Positions 38,225 to 50,396 of a DNA stretch of 64,000 nucleotides are shown one piece after another; position 1 is the first letter of the stretch, and the number at the start of each line of letters is the position of its first letter. The stretch lies in NCBI RefSeq assembly GCF_003610495.1, contig NZ_RAPK01000006.1:701853-765852 (forward strand), read 5' to 3'. Below the pieces are notes generated by a model. The model was given only the letters and a program-made list of their open reading frames with translations. It searched no databases and was not told the DNA's origin. Both the position numbers and the translations under genes were made by a program. The stretch is from Sinobaca qinghaiensis (GTDB lineage: Bacteria; Bacillota; Bacilli; Bacillales; Marinococcaceae).

Positions 38225-39409
38225 ATGAATAAGAAATCTATTAAAGATATCGATGTAAAAGGAAAAAAGGTTTTCTGCCGCGTGGATTTCAACGTGCCGA
38301 TGGAAGATGGGAAAGTAACGGATGACAGCCGTATTAAAGCCGCCATTCCTACAATTGAATACTTAGTGGACCAGGGAGCCCGGGTTATCCTGGCCAGCCA
38401 CCTGGGCCGTCCAAAAGGAGAGGCTGTGGAAGAACTTCGTCTGGGTCCCGTAGGCGTCCGTCTCGGCGAACTGCTGAGAAGAGACGTTCGGAAAGTAGAT
38501 GAAGTTTACGGCCCTGTAGTAAAGCAGGCAGCCGATTCTTTGATGGACGGAGAAATTCTTCTTGTTGAGAACGTTCGTTTTGAAGCAGGAGAAGAAAAGA
38601 ACGACCCGGAACTAGCAAAAGAATTTGCAGCTATTGCTGACATATATGTAAATGATGCATTTGGAGCGGCGCACAGAGCCCACGCTTCTACAGAAGGAAT
38701 CGCACAGCACCTTCCGGCTGCGGCTGGACTTCTTATGCAGAAAGAACTTGAGGTTCTTGGAAAAGCGTTATCTGACCCGGCACGCCCGTTTACTGCGATT
38801 GTCGGCGGAGCAAAAGTAAAAGACAAAATCGGTGTGATCGATAATCTGCTTGATAAAGTGGATAACCTTATTATCGGGGGCGGTCTTGCCTATACTTTCG
38901 TTAAGGCTCAAGGCCACGAAGTAGGTAAATCCCTGCTCGAAAAAGACAAGCTTGATCTTGCAAATGAGTTTATGCAGAAAGCCAAAGATAAAGGCGTGAA
39001 CTTCTACATGCCGGTTGACGTTACAGTAGCCGATGATTTTTCCGGTGATGCAAATATTAAAGTCGTACCGATTGATGAGATTCCTTCTGACTGGGAAGCA
39101 CTCGACATTGGCCCGGAAACAAGAAAGAAGTATCAGGAAGTTATTGAAAGCTCCAAGCTCGTTATTTGGAACGGTCCTATGGGCGTATTTGAAATCGAGG
39201 CATTTGCACATGGAACCAAAGCCGTGGCAGAGGCGCTCGCTGGAGCAGATGATACGTATTCTGTAATCGGCGGCGGCGATTCCGCTGCAGCTGTTGAAAA
39301 GTTCGGCCTTGCCGGTCAAATGGATCATATGTCCACAGGCGGAGGAGCTTCCCTTGAATTTATGGAGGGTAAAGAACTTCCAGGCGTAGCAGCACTGAAC
39401 GACAAATAA
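38225..39409 (+). CDS. pgk: Phosphoglycerate kinase
   Basis: Transfers phosphate from 1,3-bisphosphoglycerate to ADP. 394 residues from ATG 38225 after AAAGGAGG. N-terminal substrate motif [13 protein letters not shown], hinge region [16 protein letters not shown], nucleotide-side motifs WNGPMGVFE and [13 protein letters not shown]. Part of the cggR-gapA-pgk-tpiA-gpmI-eno operon. Confidence 0.98.
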   Translation: MNKKSIKDIDVKGKKVFCRVDFNVPMEDGKVTDDSRIKAAIPTIEYLVDQGARVILASHLGRPKGEAVEELRLGPVGVRLGELLRRDVRKVDEVYGPVVKQAADSLMDGEILLVENVRFEAGEEKNDPELAKEFAAIADIYVNDAFGAAHRAHASTEGIAQHLPAAAGLLMQKELEVLGKALSDPARPFTAIVGGAKVKDKIGVIDNLLDKVDNLIIGGGLAYTFVKAQGHEVGKSLLEKDKLDLANEFMQKAKDKGVNFYMPVDVTVADDFSGDANIKVVPIDEIPSDWEALDIGPETRKKYQEVIESSKLVIWNGPMGVFEIEAFAHGTKAVAEALAGADDTYSVIGGGDSAAAVEKFGLAGQMDHMSTGGGASLEFMEGKELPGVAALNDK

Positions 39410-39431
39410 ACAAAAGAAGAGGTGGAGTAAT

Positions 39432-40185
39432 TTGAGAAAACCAATTATTGCAGGTAACTGGAAAATGAATAAAACCCACGAGGAAGCAGTAAGTTTTATC
39501 GAAGATATTAAAGAAAAGGTGCCGGCCGGCAGCAAAGTAGACACGGTTGTCTGCGCCCCCGCCCTATTTCTTAAAAGCATGAATGATGCGTCAGAAGGAA
39601 GCGACGTAGCTGTCGGCGCCCAGACAATGCACTTTGAAGACAACGGAGCTTTTACCGGCGAAATCAGCCCGGAAGCACTGGCTGACCTTTCCATTCCCTA
39701 CGTTATTATCGGACACTCCGAGCGCCGGGAAATGTTTAACGAAACAGACGACTCTGTAAATAAAAAGCTTCACGCGGCATTCAATCACAAGCTTGTACCG
39801 ATCATGTGCTGCGGTGAAACGCTTGAAGAAAGAGAAAGCGACAAAACAGAATCTGTTGTACGCGGCCAGGTGGAAAAAGGCTTTGCAGGACTCAGCAAAG
39901 AGCAGGCAGCACAGGTTGTTGTTGCGTATGAGCCTATCTGGGCCATCGGTACCGGCAAATCTTCTACAGCGAAAGATGCCAACGAAACGTGCGGAACGAT
40001 CCGCCGCATTTTATCTGAGCTGTATGACCAGGAAACAGCAGAAGCAGTCCGTATTCAGTACGGCGGCAGTGTGAAACCTGAAAATATCGGCGGCTATATG
40101 GCTATGGAACACATCGACGGCGCCCTTGTAGGAGGAGCCAGCCTCAAGCCGGACGCATTTTTACAACTAGTGGAGGCGGGATCCA

Positions 40186-40196
<11 letters not shown>
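39432..40196 (+). CDS. tpiA: Triosephosphate isomerase
   Basis: A 254-residue TIM barrel. Starts at TTG 39432 behind GAGGTGGAG. Substrate lysine in [12 protein letters not shown], catalytic His in [10 protein letters not shown], catalytic Glu in [14 protein letters not shown], phosphate loop YGGSVKPEN. Its last 11 bases overlap the gpmI start. Confidence 0.98.
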
Positions 40197-43033
<2,837 letters not shown>

Positions 43034-43044
43034 AACAGCATTAG

Positions 43045-43078
43045 AAAGACAGCGGGCATCGGAATCCCGCTGTCTTTT
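43045..43078 (+). terminator. Terminator of the glycolytic operon
   Basis: AAGACAGCGGG - CATCGGAAT - CCCGCTGTCTT stem with a T run. Confidence 0.9.
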
Positions 43079-43191
43079 GCTGTATAATAAAAAATGTTGT
43101 TCATTAAAGGAGAACATGCTCCTTCTATTGTAATTGAATACGTTATATGTTAATTTTATATATGTGTGATTTGAACGTGGAGGTGGCGGAG

Positions 43192-43422
43192 ATGCAAACC
43201 ATATTGTATGTCCTATTAATTATTGTATCGATTTCATTAATAGCCGTAGTATTATTACAATCGGGAAGAAGCGCAGGGCTCTCCGGGTCAATTTCCGGGG
43301 GAGCGGAACAATTAGTCGGAAAGCAGAAGGCACGTGGAGTAGAAGCCTTTTTAAGCAGAATGACAGTTATTCTAGCCGTGGTCTTTTTCGTATTAACGAT
43401 TCTTCTTGCTTATTTTCTATAA
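43192..43422 (+). CDS. secG: Preprotein translocase subunit SecG
   Basis: A 76-residue membrane protein with two hydrophobic helices ([20 protein letters not shown] and a C-terminal [19 protein letters not shown]) flanking the conserved cytoplasmic loop [17 protein letters not shown]. Works with SecYE and SecA. Start ATG 43192 after GGAGGTGG; the frame is open upstream but unlike SecG. Position after eno and before the esterase and rnr genes matches B. subtilis. Confidence 0.95.
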   Translation: MQTILYVLLIIVSISLIAVVLLQSGRSAGLSGSISGGAEQLVGKQKARGVEAFLSRMTVILAVVFFVLTILLAYFL

Positions 43423-43462
43423 GAAGAGACTGCGGACCTATAGCGAATATGAAATGAAATCA

Positions 43463-43500
43463 TGCAGCAGGACATGTATTAGTGTCTTGCTGCTTTTTTT
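43463..43500 (+). terminator. Terminator after secG
   Basis: GCAGCAGGACA - TGTATTAG - TGTCTTGCTGC stem (one mismatch-tolerant pair) and seven T. Confidence 0.88.
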
Positions 43501-43556
43501 CATATATTCTTCCATGCAGAACAAATAAAAGAACAAGAATGAGAGGCGTTCCGCTT

Positions 43557-44312
43557 ATGATTGGGTGTCTATGCCTGCACGGTTTTACAGGGGCACCGTG
43601 GGAGCTTGAACCGCTTTCCAGAGTGCTCGAGGAAGAAACAGACTGGCTCGTCTACACCCCTGTTCTCCCCGGCCATGATCTGATGACTGATTTAAGCGAA
43701 CGCGAATTTCGCTCCCGGTTCAAAGAGTCGGACCACAAAACCTGGATTCATACAGCAGATCTGGCAGCAAAAGAATTGTTTGAGCGCTGTTCGAAAGTAT
43801 ATGTTATCGGTTTCTCGATGGGAGGAATTCTTGCGACGTACATTGCGGCGAGATATCCAGTCGAAAAGCTGGTATTGTTAAGTGCAGCGGCCCATTACGT
43901 TAATCCTTCCCAGCTTTCAAAGGATATGGCACTGATTATGAAGAATATGATTAAAGGCCAGTTAAAAAAACAGCCCTGGTACCCGATATTCTGGTCTAAA
44001 ATTCATACCCCGGTCCGGTCCCTTTCTGAATTCCAGAAAGTGGTCCGCACGATTGAACCATTTATTAAAGAAGTAGAAGTGCCAACGTTTATTGCCCAGG
44101 GAATGAAAGACAGCCTGGTCCGTAAAAGCAGCGCCTTGTTTTTATATAAAGAAATTGCCGCCAAAGAAAAACAGCTTTATTTTTATGAGCAGTCTCATCA
44201 TTTTATTGTACACAGCGAGAATCAGAAGCAGCTGATTGAAGATGTACTGCACTTTCTGCTGGCTGAAAAAATAGAGCCTGATGTCGTCTGGAAAAGCAGT
44301 GATCAGGTGTAA
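43557..44312 (+). CDS. Alpha/beta hydrolase, carboxylesterase-like (first of two)
   Basis: A 251-residue alpha/beta hydrolase. N-terminal LCLHGFTGAPWELEPL holds the oxyanion-hole HGFTG. The nucleophile Ser is in the elbow GFSMGGILA, and the catalytic His is probably in YEQSHHFIVH. ATG 43557 is preferred (GAGAGGCG upstream); longer frames would start inside the secG terminator. The following gene encodes a relative with the same HGFTG and G-x-S-x-G motifs, so this looks like an old tandem duplication. In B. subtilis a single esterase (YvaK) sits here. Substrate unknown. Confidence 0.85.
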   Translation: MIGCLCLHGFTGAPWELEPLSRVLEEETDWLVYTPVLPGHDLMTDLSEREFRSRFKESDHKTWIHTADLAAKELFERCSKVYVIGFSMGGILATYIAARYPVEKLVLLSAAAHYVNPSQLSKDMALIMKNMIKGQLKKQPWYPIFWSKIHTPVRSLSEFQKVVRTIEPFIKEVEVPTFIAQGMKDSLVRKSSALFLYKEIAAKEKQLYFYEQSHHFIVHSENQKQLIEDVLHFLLAEKIEPDVVWKSSDQV

Positions 44313-44334
44313 GATAGAATAGGAGTGGAAGATA

Positions 44335-45087
44335 ATGAAAGTTGTACCCCCAAAACCATTTACCTTTGAAGGAGGAAACCGGGCGGTCCTGCTTCTACAC
44401 GGTTTTACTGGAAGTTCAGCCGATGTTAGAATGCTGGGACGCTATCTGCAGAAGCAGGGCTACACGTCACATGCGCCTGTGTATAAAGGCCACGGAGTTC
44501 CGCCGGAAGAACTGATGGACTCCAACGCTTCCGACTGGTGGAAAGACGTCGAAGCCGGATGGAACCATTTAAAAGAACAGGGCTATGAAGAAATAGCCGT
44601 AGCCGGTCTTTCCCTTGGAGGACTAATGTCATTAAAAGCAGGGTATACGTTCGGAGCAAAGGGTATTGTACCTATGTGCGCCCCGTTGACAACCATTGAA
44701 AACAAAGAACGTTTGTATAAAGGCGTCCTTCAGTATGCAAAAGAATACAAGCAGCTCGAAGGCAAAGACGAGGAACAGGTGGACGAAGAAATGGAAGCTT
44801 TTAAACAACTTCCTCTTGATGCACTTGACTCTCTTAATGGCATGATTACAGAAGTAAAAGACTCTCTGGATATGATTTATGCGCCGGTGAAAGTAGTTCA
44901 GGCCAGACAAGACGAAATGGTAGAATTAAAAAGCGCAGATATTATATACGAGGAAGTAGCGTCTTCTGTTAAATCCCTGGACTGGTACGAAGAATCCCCG
45001 CACGTAATCACACTGGGCCCTGAAAAACAGGACCTGCATGAAAATATATATCAGTTTTTAGAAAGCCTGGATTGGAGCACAAAATGA
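44335..45087 (+). CDS. est: Monoacylglycerol-type carboxylesterase (YvaK/Est30-like)
   Basis: A 250-residue serine esterase. Motifs: [20 protein letters not shown], nucleophile elbow [15 protein letters not shown], acid residue near [12 protein letters not shown], and His in [13 protein letters not shown]. These agree with the thermostable Est30-type carboxylesterases of Bacillus and Geobacillus that hydrolyse short- to medium-chain esters. Position between secG and rnr is conserved. Follows its paralogue after 22 bases with ribosome site AGGAGTGG. Confidence 0.92.
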   Translation: MKVVPPKPFTFEGGNRAVLLLHGFTGSSADVRMLGRYLQKQGYTSHAPVYKGHGVPPEELMDSNASDWWKDVEAGWNHLKEQGYEEIAVAGLSLGGLMSLKAGYTFGAKGIVPMCAPLTTIENKERLYKGVLQYAKEYKQLEGKDEEQVDEEMEAFKQLPLDALDSLNGMITEVKDSLDMIYAPVKVVQARQDEMVELKSADIIYEEVASSVKSLDWYEESPHVITLGPEKQDLHENIYQFLESLDWSTK

Positions 45088-45136
45088 CACAAACCAACAA
45101 AGCAGCAAAAGTAGATAGAGAGGAGATGAAAACAAT

Positions 45137-47464
45137 ATGACAGAAGAACAAAAGCACCAGATGATGCAGTATCTGCAGGATATTGCCCAAAAGCCTATGT
45201 CTATTGAAGAACTACAGGAAGCGTACCAGATGACGGAACCTGAACAGACGAAAGAATTAATGAAAGCCCTGAATGAACTGGAGGAAAGCGGAAAACTTGT
45301 CCGCACAAGAAGCAACCGATACGGTGTCCCCGAAAAAATGGACATCATGCGCGGCAGAGTGCAGATGCACCAGCGCGGGTTTGCTTTCATCCTGCCGGAA
45401 GAAGAAGGAGAGGCGGACGTATTTATTCCCGCACCGGAAATGGGCGGTGCCATGCACAAAGACACCGTGCTCGTACGTGTGCAGCAGAAAGGACGCGACT
45501 CCAAGCCGGAGGGCTCTATTATCCGCATTATTGAAAGAGGCACGACAAAAGTGGTCGGTACGTATATCGACAATAAAAATTACGGATTTGTTGAAGTGGA
45601 TGACAAGCATATCAATCAGGATATCTTTATTCCCCAGCACAAAGAACACGGCGCGGTAGACGGCCATAAAGTCGTCGTGGAAATAACAAAGTACCCGGAA
45701 AAGCGCTTCAGCGCAGAAGGAAAAGTAGTCAATATTCTCGGCCATAAAAATGACCCGGGTGTTGATATTCTTTCCATCATTCATAAGCATGAACTGCCCG
45801 GTGAATTTCCGGAAGCAGCGATTACGCATGCCAACGAAGCACCGGACCGTATTACAGAAAATGAGATCAGCAAGCGCCGGGATCTCCGTGACGAAACAAT
45901 TGTTACCATTGACGGCGCAGATGCAAAAGACCTGGATGATGCCGTAGCCGTTAAAAAGCTCTCCAACGGAAATTATCAGCTCGGTGTACACATTGCCGAT
46001 GTGAGTTACTATGTGCCGGAAGGTTCAGCAATTGACGAGGAAGCAGTAGAGCGCGGTACCAGCGTGTATTTGGTGGACCGGGTAATCCCTATGATTCCTC
46101 ATCGCCTGTCCAACGGAATCTGCAGCTTGAATCCGCAGGTGGACCGCCTGACGCTTTCCTGCGAGATGGAAGTAACCGAAGATGGGGACATTGTAAATCA
46201 CGACATTTTTGAAAGTGTGATCCGCACGAATGAAAGAATGACGTACAATGATGTTCGCCTGATTCTGGATGAAAAAGATGAAGATACACGTAAGAAATAT
46301 GAAGAACTTGTGCCTTTCTTTGAACGTATGGAAGAGCTCGCAGCCATTCTGCGTAAAAAACGGTTTGACCGCGGCGCCATTGACTTTGATTTTAAAGAAG
46401 CCCAGGTGAAAGTAGACGAAAACGGGAAGCCGGAGGACATTCTAATCCGGGAACGCTCCGTTGCTGAAAAGCTGATAGAAGAATTTATGCTCGCAGCCAA
46501 CGAAACGGTGGCCGAACACTTTTCCAAGATGAAAGTACCATTTATTTACCGGATCCACGAAGATCCAAATGAGGAAAAGCTGCAGAAGTTCATTGAATTT
46601 GTAGCGAATTTCGGCTATACGATTAAAGGCAAGGGCAGCTCTCTTCACCCAAGCGCCCTGCAGAAGATTCTGGCAGACGTGAAGGGAGAGCCGGAAGAAG
46701 CTGTGCTCAGCACCGTGATGCTCCGCTCGATGAACCAGGCAAAATATGATCCGGAAAATCTTGGACACTTCGGCCTGGCATCTGAATATTATACGCACTT
46801 TACGTCACCGATCCGCCGTTATCCGGACTTAATCGTGCACCGTTTGATCCGTACGTACTTGATTAACGGAAAAACAGATCAGAAGACAAAGTCCAACTGG
46901 CAGAATAAGCTTCCTGATATTGCCAAGCATACGTCAGAAATGGAACGCCGGGCAGTAGATGCCGAGCGCGAAGTCGATGATTTAAAGAAAGCGCAGTATA
47001 TGGAAGACAAAGTAGGCGAAGAGTACACGGGCGTGATAAGCGGCGTGGCGAACTTCGGGCTGTTTGTGGAACTGGAAAATACGATAGAAGGTATGGTGCA
47101 CATCAGTTACCTTACTGATGATTACTATCACTTTGATGAAAAGCAGTATGCGCTGATAGGAGAACGGACGGCTAATATATTCCGGATCGGCGATGAACTC
47201 GATATCCGCGTGCTTAAGGTTAATGTAGAAGAAGCTGACATTGACTTTGAAGTAGTCGGCATGAAAGCACCTGTTAAACGCAAAAGAAAAGAAACGCCGA
47301 AAGTAATCGATGGAAGAGGCGGATCAAAACGGCCGGGCAAAAGTGAAAACAAGCCGACGGCTAAAAAAGGACGCCAAAAAGGAAAAACCGGGGCAAAAAA
47401 GCCTGGAAAAGATAAGCCGTACTACGAAAATGTAGGGAAGAAAAAACCCAACAAAAGAAAATAA
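45137..47464 (+). CDS. rnr: Ribonuclease R
   Basis: A 3'-to-5' exoribonuclease able to degrade structured RNA, and a partner in tmRNA-mediated quality control. 775 residues: an N-terminal helix-turn-helix-like segment, OB/cold-shock domains ([20 protein letters not shown]), the RNB catalytic domain with [14 protein letters not shown] acidic residues, an S1 domain ([21 protein letters not shown]) and a Lys/Arg-rich tail of about 60 residues. smpB and ssrA directly follow, a functional grouping seen in other Bacilli. Confidence 0.97.
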   Translation: MTEEQKHQMMQYLQDIAQKPMSIEELQEAYQMTEPEQTKELMKALNELEESGKLVRTRSNRYGVPEKMDIMRGRVQMHQRGFAFILPEEEGEADVFIPAPEMGGAMHKDTVLVRVQQKGRDSKPEGSIIRIIERGTTKVVGTYIDNKNYGFVEVDDKHINQDIFIPQHKEHGAVDGHKVVVEITKYPEKRFSAEGKVVNILGHKNDPGVDILSIIHKHELPGEFPEAAITHANEAPDRITENEISKRRDLRDETIVTIDGADAKDLDDAVAVKKLSNGNYQLGVHIADVSYYVPEGSAIDEEAVERGTSVYLVDRVIPMIPHRLSNGICSLNPQVDRLTLSCEMEVTEDGDIVNHDIFESVIRTNERMTYNDVRLILDEKDEDTRKKYEELVPFFERMEELAAILRKKRFDRGAIDFDFKEAQVKVDENGKPEDILIRERSVAEKLIEEFMLAANETVAEHFSKMKVPFIYRIHEDPNEEKLQKFIEFVANFGYTIKGKGSSLHPSALQKILADVKGEPEEAVLSTVMLRSMNQAKYDPENLGHFGLASEYYTHFTSPIRRYPDLIVHRLIRTYLINGKTDQKTKSNWQNKLPDIAKHTSEMERRAVDAEREVDDLKKAQYMEDKVGEEYTGVISGVANFGLFVELENTIEGMVHISYLTDDYYHFDEKQYALIGERTANIFRIGDELDIRVLKVNVEEADIDFEVVGMKAPVKRKRKETPKVIDGRGGSKRPGKSENKPTAKKGRQKGKTGAKKPGKDKPYYENVGKKKPNKRK

Positions 47465-47497
47465 CACAGGTCGTTTGAGAACAGGGGGGATGGACGC

Positions 47498-47971
47498 ATG
47501 GCTCAGCAGACAGAGGGAAGAGTGCTTGCCCAGAATAAGAAAGCCCGCCATGACTTTTTTATTGAAGAAACGTACGAAGCCGGACTTGCTTTAAAAGGAA
47601 CCGAAATAAAAGCCATTCGTGAAGGCCGTATGAACTTAAAGGACAGCTTTGGGAAAATTGATGGAGGAGAATTATTCCTCCACAATGCCCATATCGGCCT
47701 GTATGAACATGGCAACCAGTTTAACCATGATCCGCTCCGCACGAGAAAGCTGCTGCTTCACCGTCGGGAAATCAATAAGCTGATCGGCCAGAGCCAGCAG
47801 CCGGGTTATTCGATTGTTCCTTTGAAAGTGTATATTAAGCGGGGAAAGGCGAAAGTATTAATCGGCCTCGCCAAAGGGAAAAAGCAGTATGACAAACGGG
47901 AAACCTTAAAGCAAAAAGACGCGCAGCGCGAAATGGACAGAGCGATCCGTTCCCGCATGAAAGGCGAGTAA
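47498..47971 (+). CDS. smpB: tmRNA-binding protein SmpB
   Basis: A 157-residue OB-fold protein that binds tmRNA and brings it to stalled ribosomes. Motifs: [20 protein letters not shown] near the N-terminus, [18 protein letters not shown], and a basic C-terminal tail ([20 protein letters not shown]). The tmRNA gene begins 85 bases downstream. Confidence 0.98.
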   Translation: MAQQTEGRVLAQNKKARHDFFIEETYEAGLALKGTEIKAIREGRMNLKDSFGKIDGGELFLHNAHIGLYEHGNQFNHDPLRTRKLLLHRREINKLIGQSQQPGYSIVPLKVYIKRGKAKVLIGLAKGKKQYDKRETLKQKDAQREMDRAIRSRMKGE

Positions 47972-47984
47972 TAAGGCTTTTCTA

Positions 47985-48013
47985 TTGAAAACACGGGGAA
48001 AGAATGATAATAT
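47985..48013 (+). promoter_or_regulatory. Likely promoter of ssrA
   Basis: TTGAAA at 47985-47990 followed 17 bases later by TAATAT (48008-48013), with an alternative TATAAT two bases further on. About 45 bases ahead of the RNA 5' end. Confidence 0.45.
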
Positions 48014-48056
48014 AATTACTCTAAGGAAAAGATTCATTTCTTTTCCTTATTCCCAT

Positions 48057-48422
48057 GGGGATGACTTGGCTTCGACAGGGATAGGTTGAGCTTGAGTTGC
48101 GAGCCGAGAGGCAATCTCGTAAAATGGCCACGCCAATAATAACTGGCAAAACTAACGAAAACCTCGCAGTAGCAGCATAATAACTGACTAATGCGGATCC
48201 CGCACTCGATCGCCCATGTCGAGTGATTTGGGGTCTCACCTAATAGTGGGCTACGCAGCTCCGATCTCCGCCTGAGGTCGGCTGAAGAGACTAATCAGGC
48301 TAGCTGTGCTGAAGCCTGTTGCTAGGCTGAAGCATAGGCGAAATATAATATAGCGACTACGCTCGTAGAAGCTCAAGTGGCGATATCTCTGGACGTGGGT
48401 TCGAATCCCACCATCTCCACCA
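48057..48422 (+). ncRNA. ssrA: Transfer-messenger RNA (tmRNA)
   Basis: A one-piece tmRNA of about 366 bases. The 5' end GGGGATGACTTGGCTTCGAC and the 3' end GTGGGTTCGAATCCCACCAT, then CTCCACCA, form the tRNA-like domain with a genomically encoded CCA. The resume codon GGC is at 48145 and the tag reads GKTNENLAVAA followed by TAA TAA (48178-48183). It rescues stalled ribosomes and marks the nascent protein for proteolysis, for example by ClpXP. Preceded by smpB and followed by a terminator. No integrase or att duplication marks an island at its 3' end. Confidence 0.97.
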
Positions 48423-48437
48423 TACATACTAAATAGA

Positions 48438-48466
48438 AAGGATGCCGGCTCCCGGCATCCTTTTTT
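48438..48466 (+). terminator. Terminator of ssrA
   Basis: AAGGATGCCGG - CTC - CCGGCATCCTT stem with six T. Confidence 0.93.
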
Positions 48467-48521
48467 GTTTTGCATAGCTGTTTTCAGGGAAAGGATGTGC
48501 AGATAAGAGAGGGGATGCAGA

Positions 48522-48992
48522 ATGAAAAAAACGGGACTATTTTTGCTGACAGCCAGCCTGCCTTTTGCACTGGCAGCCTGCGGGTCTGATGAAAGCGGAC
48601 CGAGCATAGAAAGCCAGCCTTTAAGTGATGATGATTCAGAGTTGGAAGAGGCGGCCTGGTATGATGAACTCGGCTATACTTCTTTTGAGATGGAAGTAGA
48701 ATATGAATACGGGGAATATGATGTTTCCTATGATTATAACAATGGTGATCCGCAGGCGGAGATTTCAGACTCCCGTGGAGATGAAGAAAGAGAAGTCGAA
48801 GATGAAGAGGCTCTGCTCGAACTGGGACAGGTGCTTCCCGATCTGGACGTAACGCCGCAGTCCAACGAGCTGCAGCTGATGAACGAGAGCGTAAATAACT
48901 TCCAGCTGGACGATAATTATCAGGAAATGCAGATAGACGTGGAATTTGACGAAGCGGAAGCTATCCAGGCAGAGGATAGTACGCAGGGATAA
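48522..48992 (+). CDS. Lipoprotein, YusW-like
   Basis: A 156-residue secreted lipoprotein. Signal peptide with lipobox LAAC, then a very acidic linker and a domain with FEMEVEYEYGEYDVSYDY and later LPDLDVTPQSNELQL, resembling the YusW family of Bacillus. The protein is strongly acidic, as expected for an exposed protein of a halophile. No function is known. It is probably monocistronic: a weak hairpin follows. Family assignment is by recognition only. Confidence 0.65.
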   Translation: MKKTGLFLLTASLPFALAACGSDESGPSIESQPLSDDDSELEEAAWYDELGYTSFEMEVEYEYGEYDVSYDYNNGDPQAEISDSRGDEEREVEDEEALLELGQVLPDLDVTPQSNELQLMNESVNNFQLDDNYQEMQIDVEFDEAEAIQAEDSTQG

Positions 48993-48997
48993 GGAGG

Positions 48998-49026
48998 AAG
49001 CTGTGCTTAGAGCATAGCTTTTTTCT
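48998..49026 (+). terminator. Weak terminator after the YusW-like gene
   Basis: AAGCTGTGCT - TA(G) - AGCATAGCTT with one mismatch, then TTTTTC. Confidence 0.6.
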
Positions 49027-49075
49027 TTGTAAAATTTTACCTATTGATGAAAACATATTAATTATGCATAAAAAA

Positions 49076-49101
49076 GATTGAATATAGATTAGGAAGGGTA
49101 T
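49076..49101 (+). promoter_or_regulatory. Possible sigma-B type promoter ahead of gvpO-like gene
   Basis: GGGTAT at 49096-49101 equals the sigma-B -10 consensus. A weak -35 (ATTGAA, consensus GTTTAA) lies at the right distance upstream. If real, the downstream pair would belong to the general stress regulon. Confidence 0.3.
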
Positions 49102-49187
49102 CGATTAGGACAGACGTTCTTAATCAAAGGTCATCCGAATAAATAAAAAGCACACGTTTTTATTTTCAAGAGCAGGAGGAGATTATT

Positions 49188-49538
49188 ATCGCAGATCAAG
49201 CTAAAGCTTCCAACAAAAGCAGTGCTAAAAAGTTAAATGTGAAGCCGAAATCAAGTACGAAAAAAGAAGAAGCTTCCATGGGCCAGGTTCTGGATACCAT
49301 CCAGTCCTTTTTTACGACGAATATTCTTCCCCCTTTTAAAATAACATCAGTAGCGGCCCACGAAGAAGGCTGGGATGTGGAAGTGGAAGTAATTGAAGAA
49401 GAAGAATACATGAAAAAATATGCAAAAGACATGCTTCTCGGAGTATACGAAACAAAAATTAATAAAGATTTAGAAGTTGTTTCCTATCAGCGCGTCAGCC
49501 TGCGTCCAAGAAGCAAAACCCTGAAAAAAGAAGAATAA
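49188..49538 (+). CDS. gvpO: Gas vesicle protein GvpO homologue with non-canonical start
   Basis: About 116 residues. The domain from residue 30 on (QVLDTIQSFF, GWDVEVEVIEEEEYMKKYAKD, LLGVYETKINKDLEVVSYQR) matches the GvpO family of accessory gas vesicle proteins. The reading frame is open from 49143 but contains no ATG, GTG or TTG until GTG 49239, which has no ribosome site. A perfect AGGAGG at 49174-49179 points to ATT 49185 or ATC 49188. From ATC the protein would read ADQAKASNKSSAKKLNVKPK at its front, a plausible lysine-rich leader. No gvpA or other gvp gene is near, so a role in gas vesicles is doubtful. It forms a probable operon with the next gene. Confidence 0.75.
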   Translation: MADQAKASNKSSAKKLNVKPKSSTKKEEASMGQVLDTIQSFFTTNILPPFKITSVAAHEEGWDVEVEVIEEEEYMKKYAKDMLLGVYETKINKDLEVVSYQRVSLRPRSKTLKKEE

Positions 49539-49568
49539 ATACAACTATCGCGAAAGAAGGAATAAAGA

Positions 49569-50375
49569 ATGAGTCAAAAGAGAGAAAACGCCATCGTAGA
49601 AATTACAAACGAGGATGATGAAAACGAAGAAATCGACCTGGAAACGCTAAGTGTAAAAGAGTTAAAAGAACTGGCGGAAAACAGCGGCATGGAATTAAGT
49701 TCAAAAAAGAAATCAGACATTATCGATGATATTATAGAATTTGTAGAAGAACAGTCCTCTGAAAGCAGCGAAGAAGAAGACGAAGAGGAAACAGAAGAAG
49801 ACGAAGAAGACGAAGAGGAAACAGAAGAAGACGAAGAAGACGAAGAGGAAACAGAAGAAGACGAAGAAGAAACAGAAGAAGAGGACGAAGAGGAAACAGA
49901 AGAAGACGAAGAAGAAACAGAAGAAGAGGACGAAGAGGAAACAGAAGAAGAGGACGAAGAGGAAACAGAAGAAGAGGACGAAGAGGAAACAGAGGAAGAG
50001 GACGAAGAAGAATCAGAGGAAGAGGACGAAGAAGAATCAGAGGAAGAGGACGAAGAAGAATCAGAGGAAGAAGACGAAGAAGAAACAGAGGAAGAGGACG
50101 AAGAAGAATCAGAGGAAGAGGACGAAGAGGAAACAGAAGATGATGAGAAAAAATCCTTCCTGCCTGACAGCTCGGTAAGTCAGCTCGTTGATGATATTAA
50201 AGAAGAATTGAAAAATGAACTTAAAAAAGATATTCTGGATCAGGTAAAACAGGATGTAATAGATCAAGTTCGTAAAGAGTTAACGGATGAGTATAAAGAG
50301 AAGCTGGTAAAAGATGTGCAGAAAGATCTAAAAAAGCAGATAAAAAAAGAAATAAAAAGCAGTAAAAAGAAATAA
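49569..50375 (+). CDS. Charge-segregated protein: SAP/Rho-N-like domain, polyacidic repeat, basic coiled coil
   Basis: 268 residues in three parts. Residues 20-62 (LSVKELKELAENSGMELSSK and following) resemble the Rho N-terminal / SAP-type helical domain that can bind nucleic acid. Residues about 64-195 are a low-complexity run of roughly 15 units of EEDEEE(T/S)E, almost no other residue type. Residues 200-268 (SVSQLVDDIKEELKNELKKD and on, ending KEIKSSKKK) form a heptad-like amphipathic helix rich in Lys. It lacks cysteine and tryptophan. It starts 30 bases after the gvpO-like gene with AAGAAGGAAT ahead and shares its terminator. I recognise no assigned function; the acidic and basic ends suggest self-association or scaffold behaviour, which is inference. 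Confidence 0.8.
   Translation: MSQKRENAIVEITNEDDENEEIDLETLSVKELKELAENSGMELSSKKKSDIIDDIIEFVEEQSSESSEEEDEEETEEDEEDEEETEEDEEDEEETEEDEEETEEEDEEETEEDEEETEEEDEEETEEEDEEETEEEDEEETEEEDEEESEEEDEEESEEEDEEESEEEDEEETEEEDEEESEEEDEEETEDDEKKSFLPDSSVSQLVDDIKEELKNELKKDILDQVKQDVIDQVRKELTDEYKEKLVKDVQKDLKKQIKKEIKSSKKK
49765..50135 (+). repeat. Tandem DNA repeat coding for the acidic region
   Basis: Degenerate 24-base units built from GAAGAGGACGAAGAGGAAAC-like blocks, with long exact copies next to each other (for example 49801-49855 and 49960-50040). Nearly all purine on the plus strand. Copy number is likely to vary by slippage. Confidence 0.9.
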
Positions 50376-50396
50376 AAAAACAGCAGTAAGTAATTA

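Noticed and set aside
38050..38232. A 60-codon frame between gapA and pgk
   Set aside because: No ribosome site; it contains both arms of a hairpin and overlaps the pgk ribosome site. Product has no recognisable features.
43482..43556. N-terminal extension of the first esterase
   Set aside because: It would start inside the secG terminator; the ATG at 43557 has a ribosome site and gives a family-like start.
49765..50135. CRISPR-like array
   Set aside because: The repeats are contiguous, purine-rich and keep an open reading frame; there are no unique spacers.
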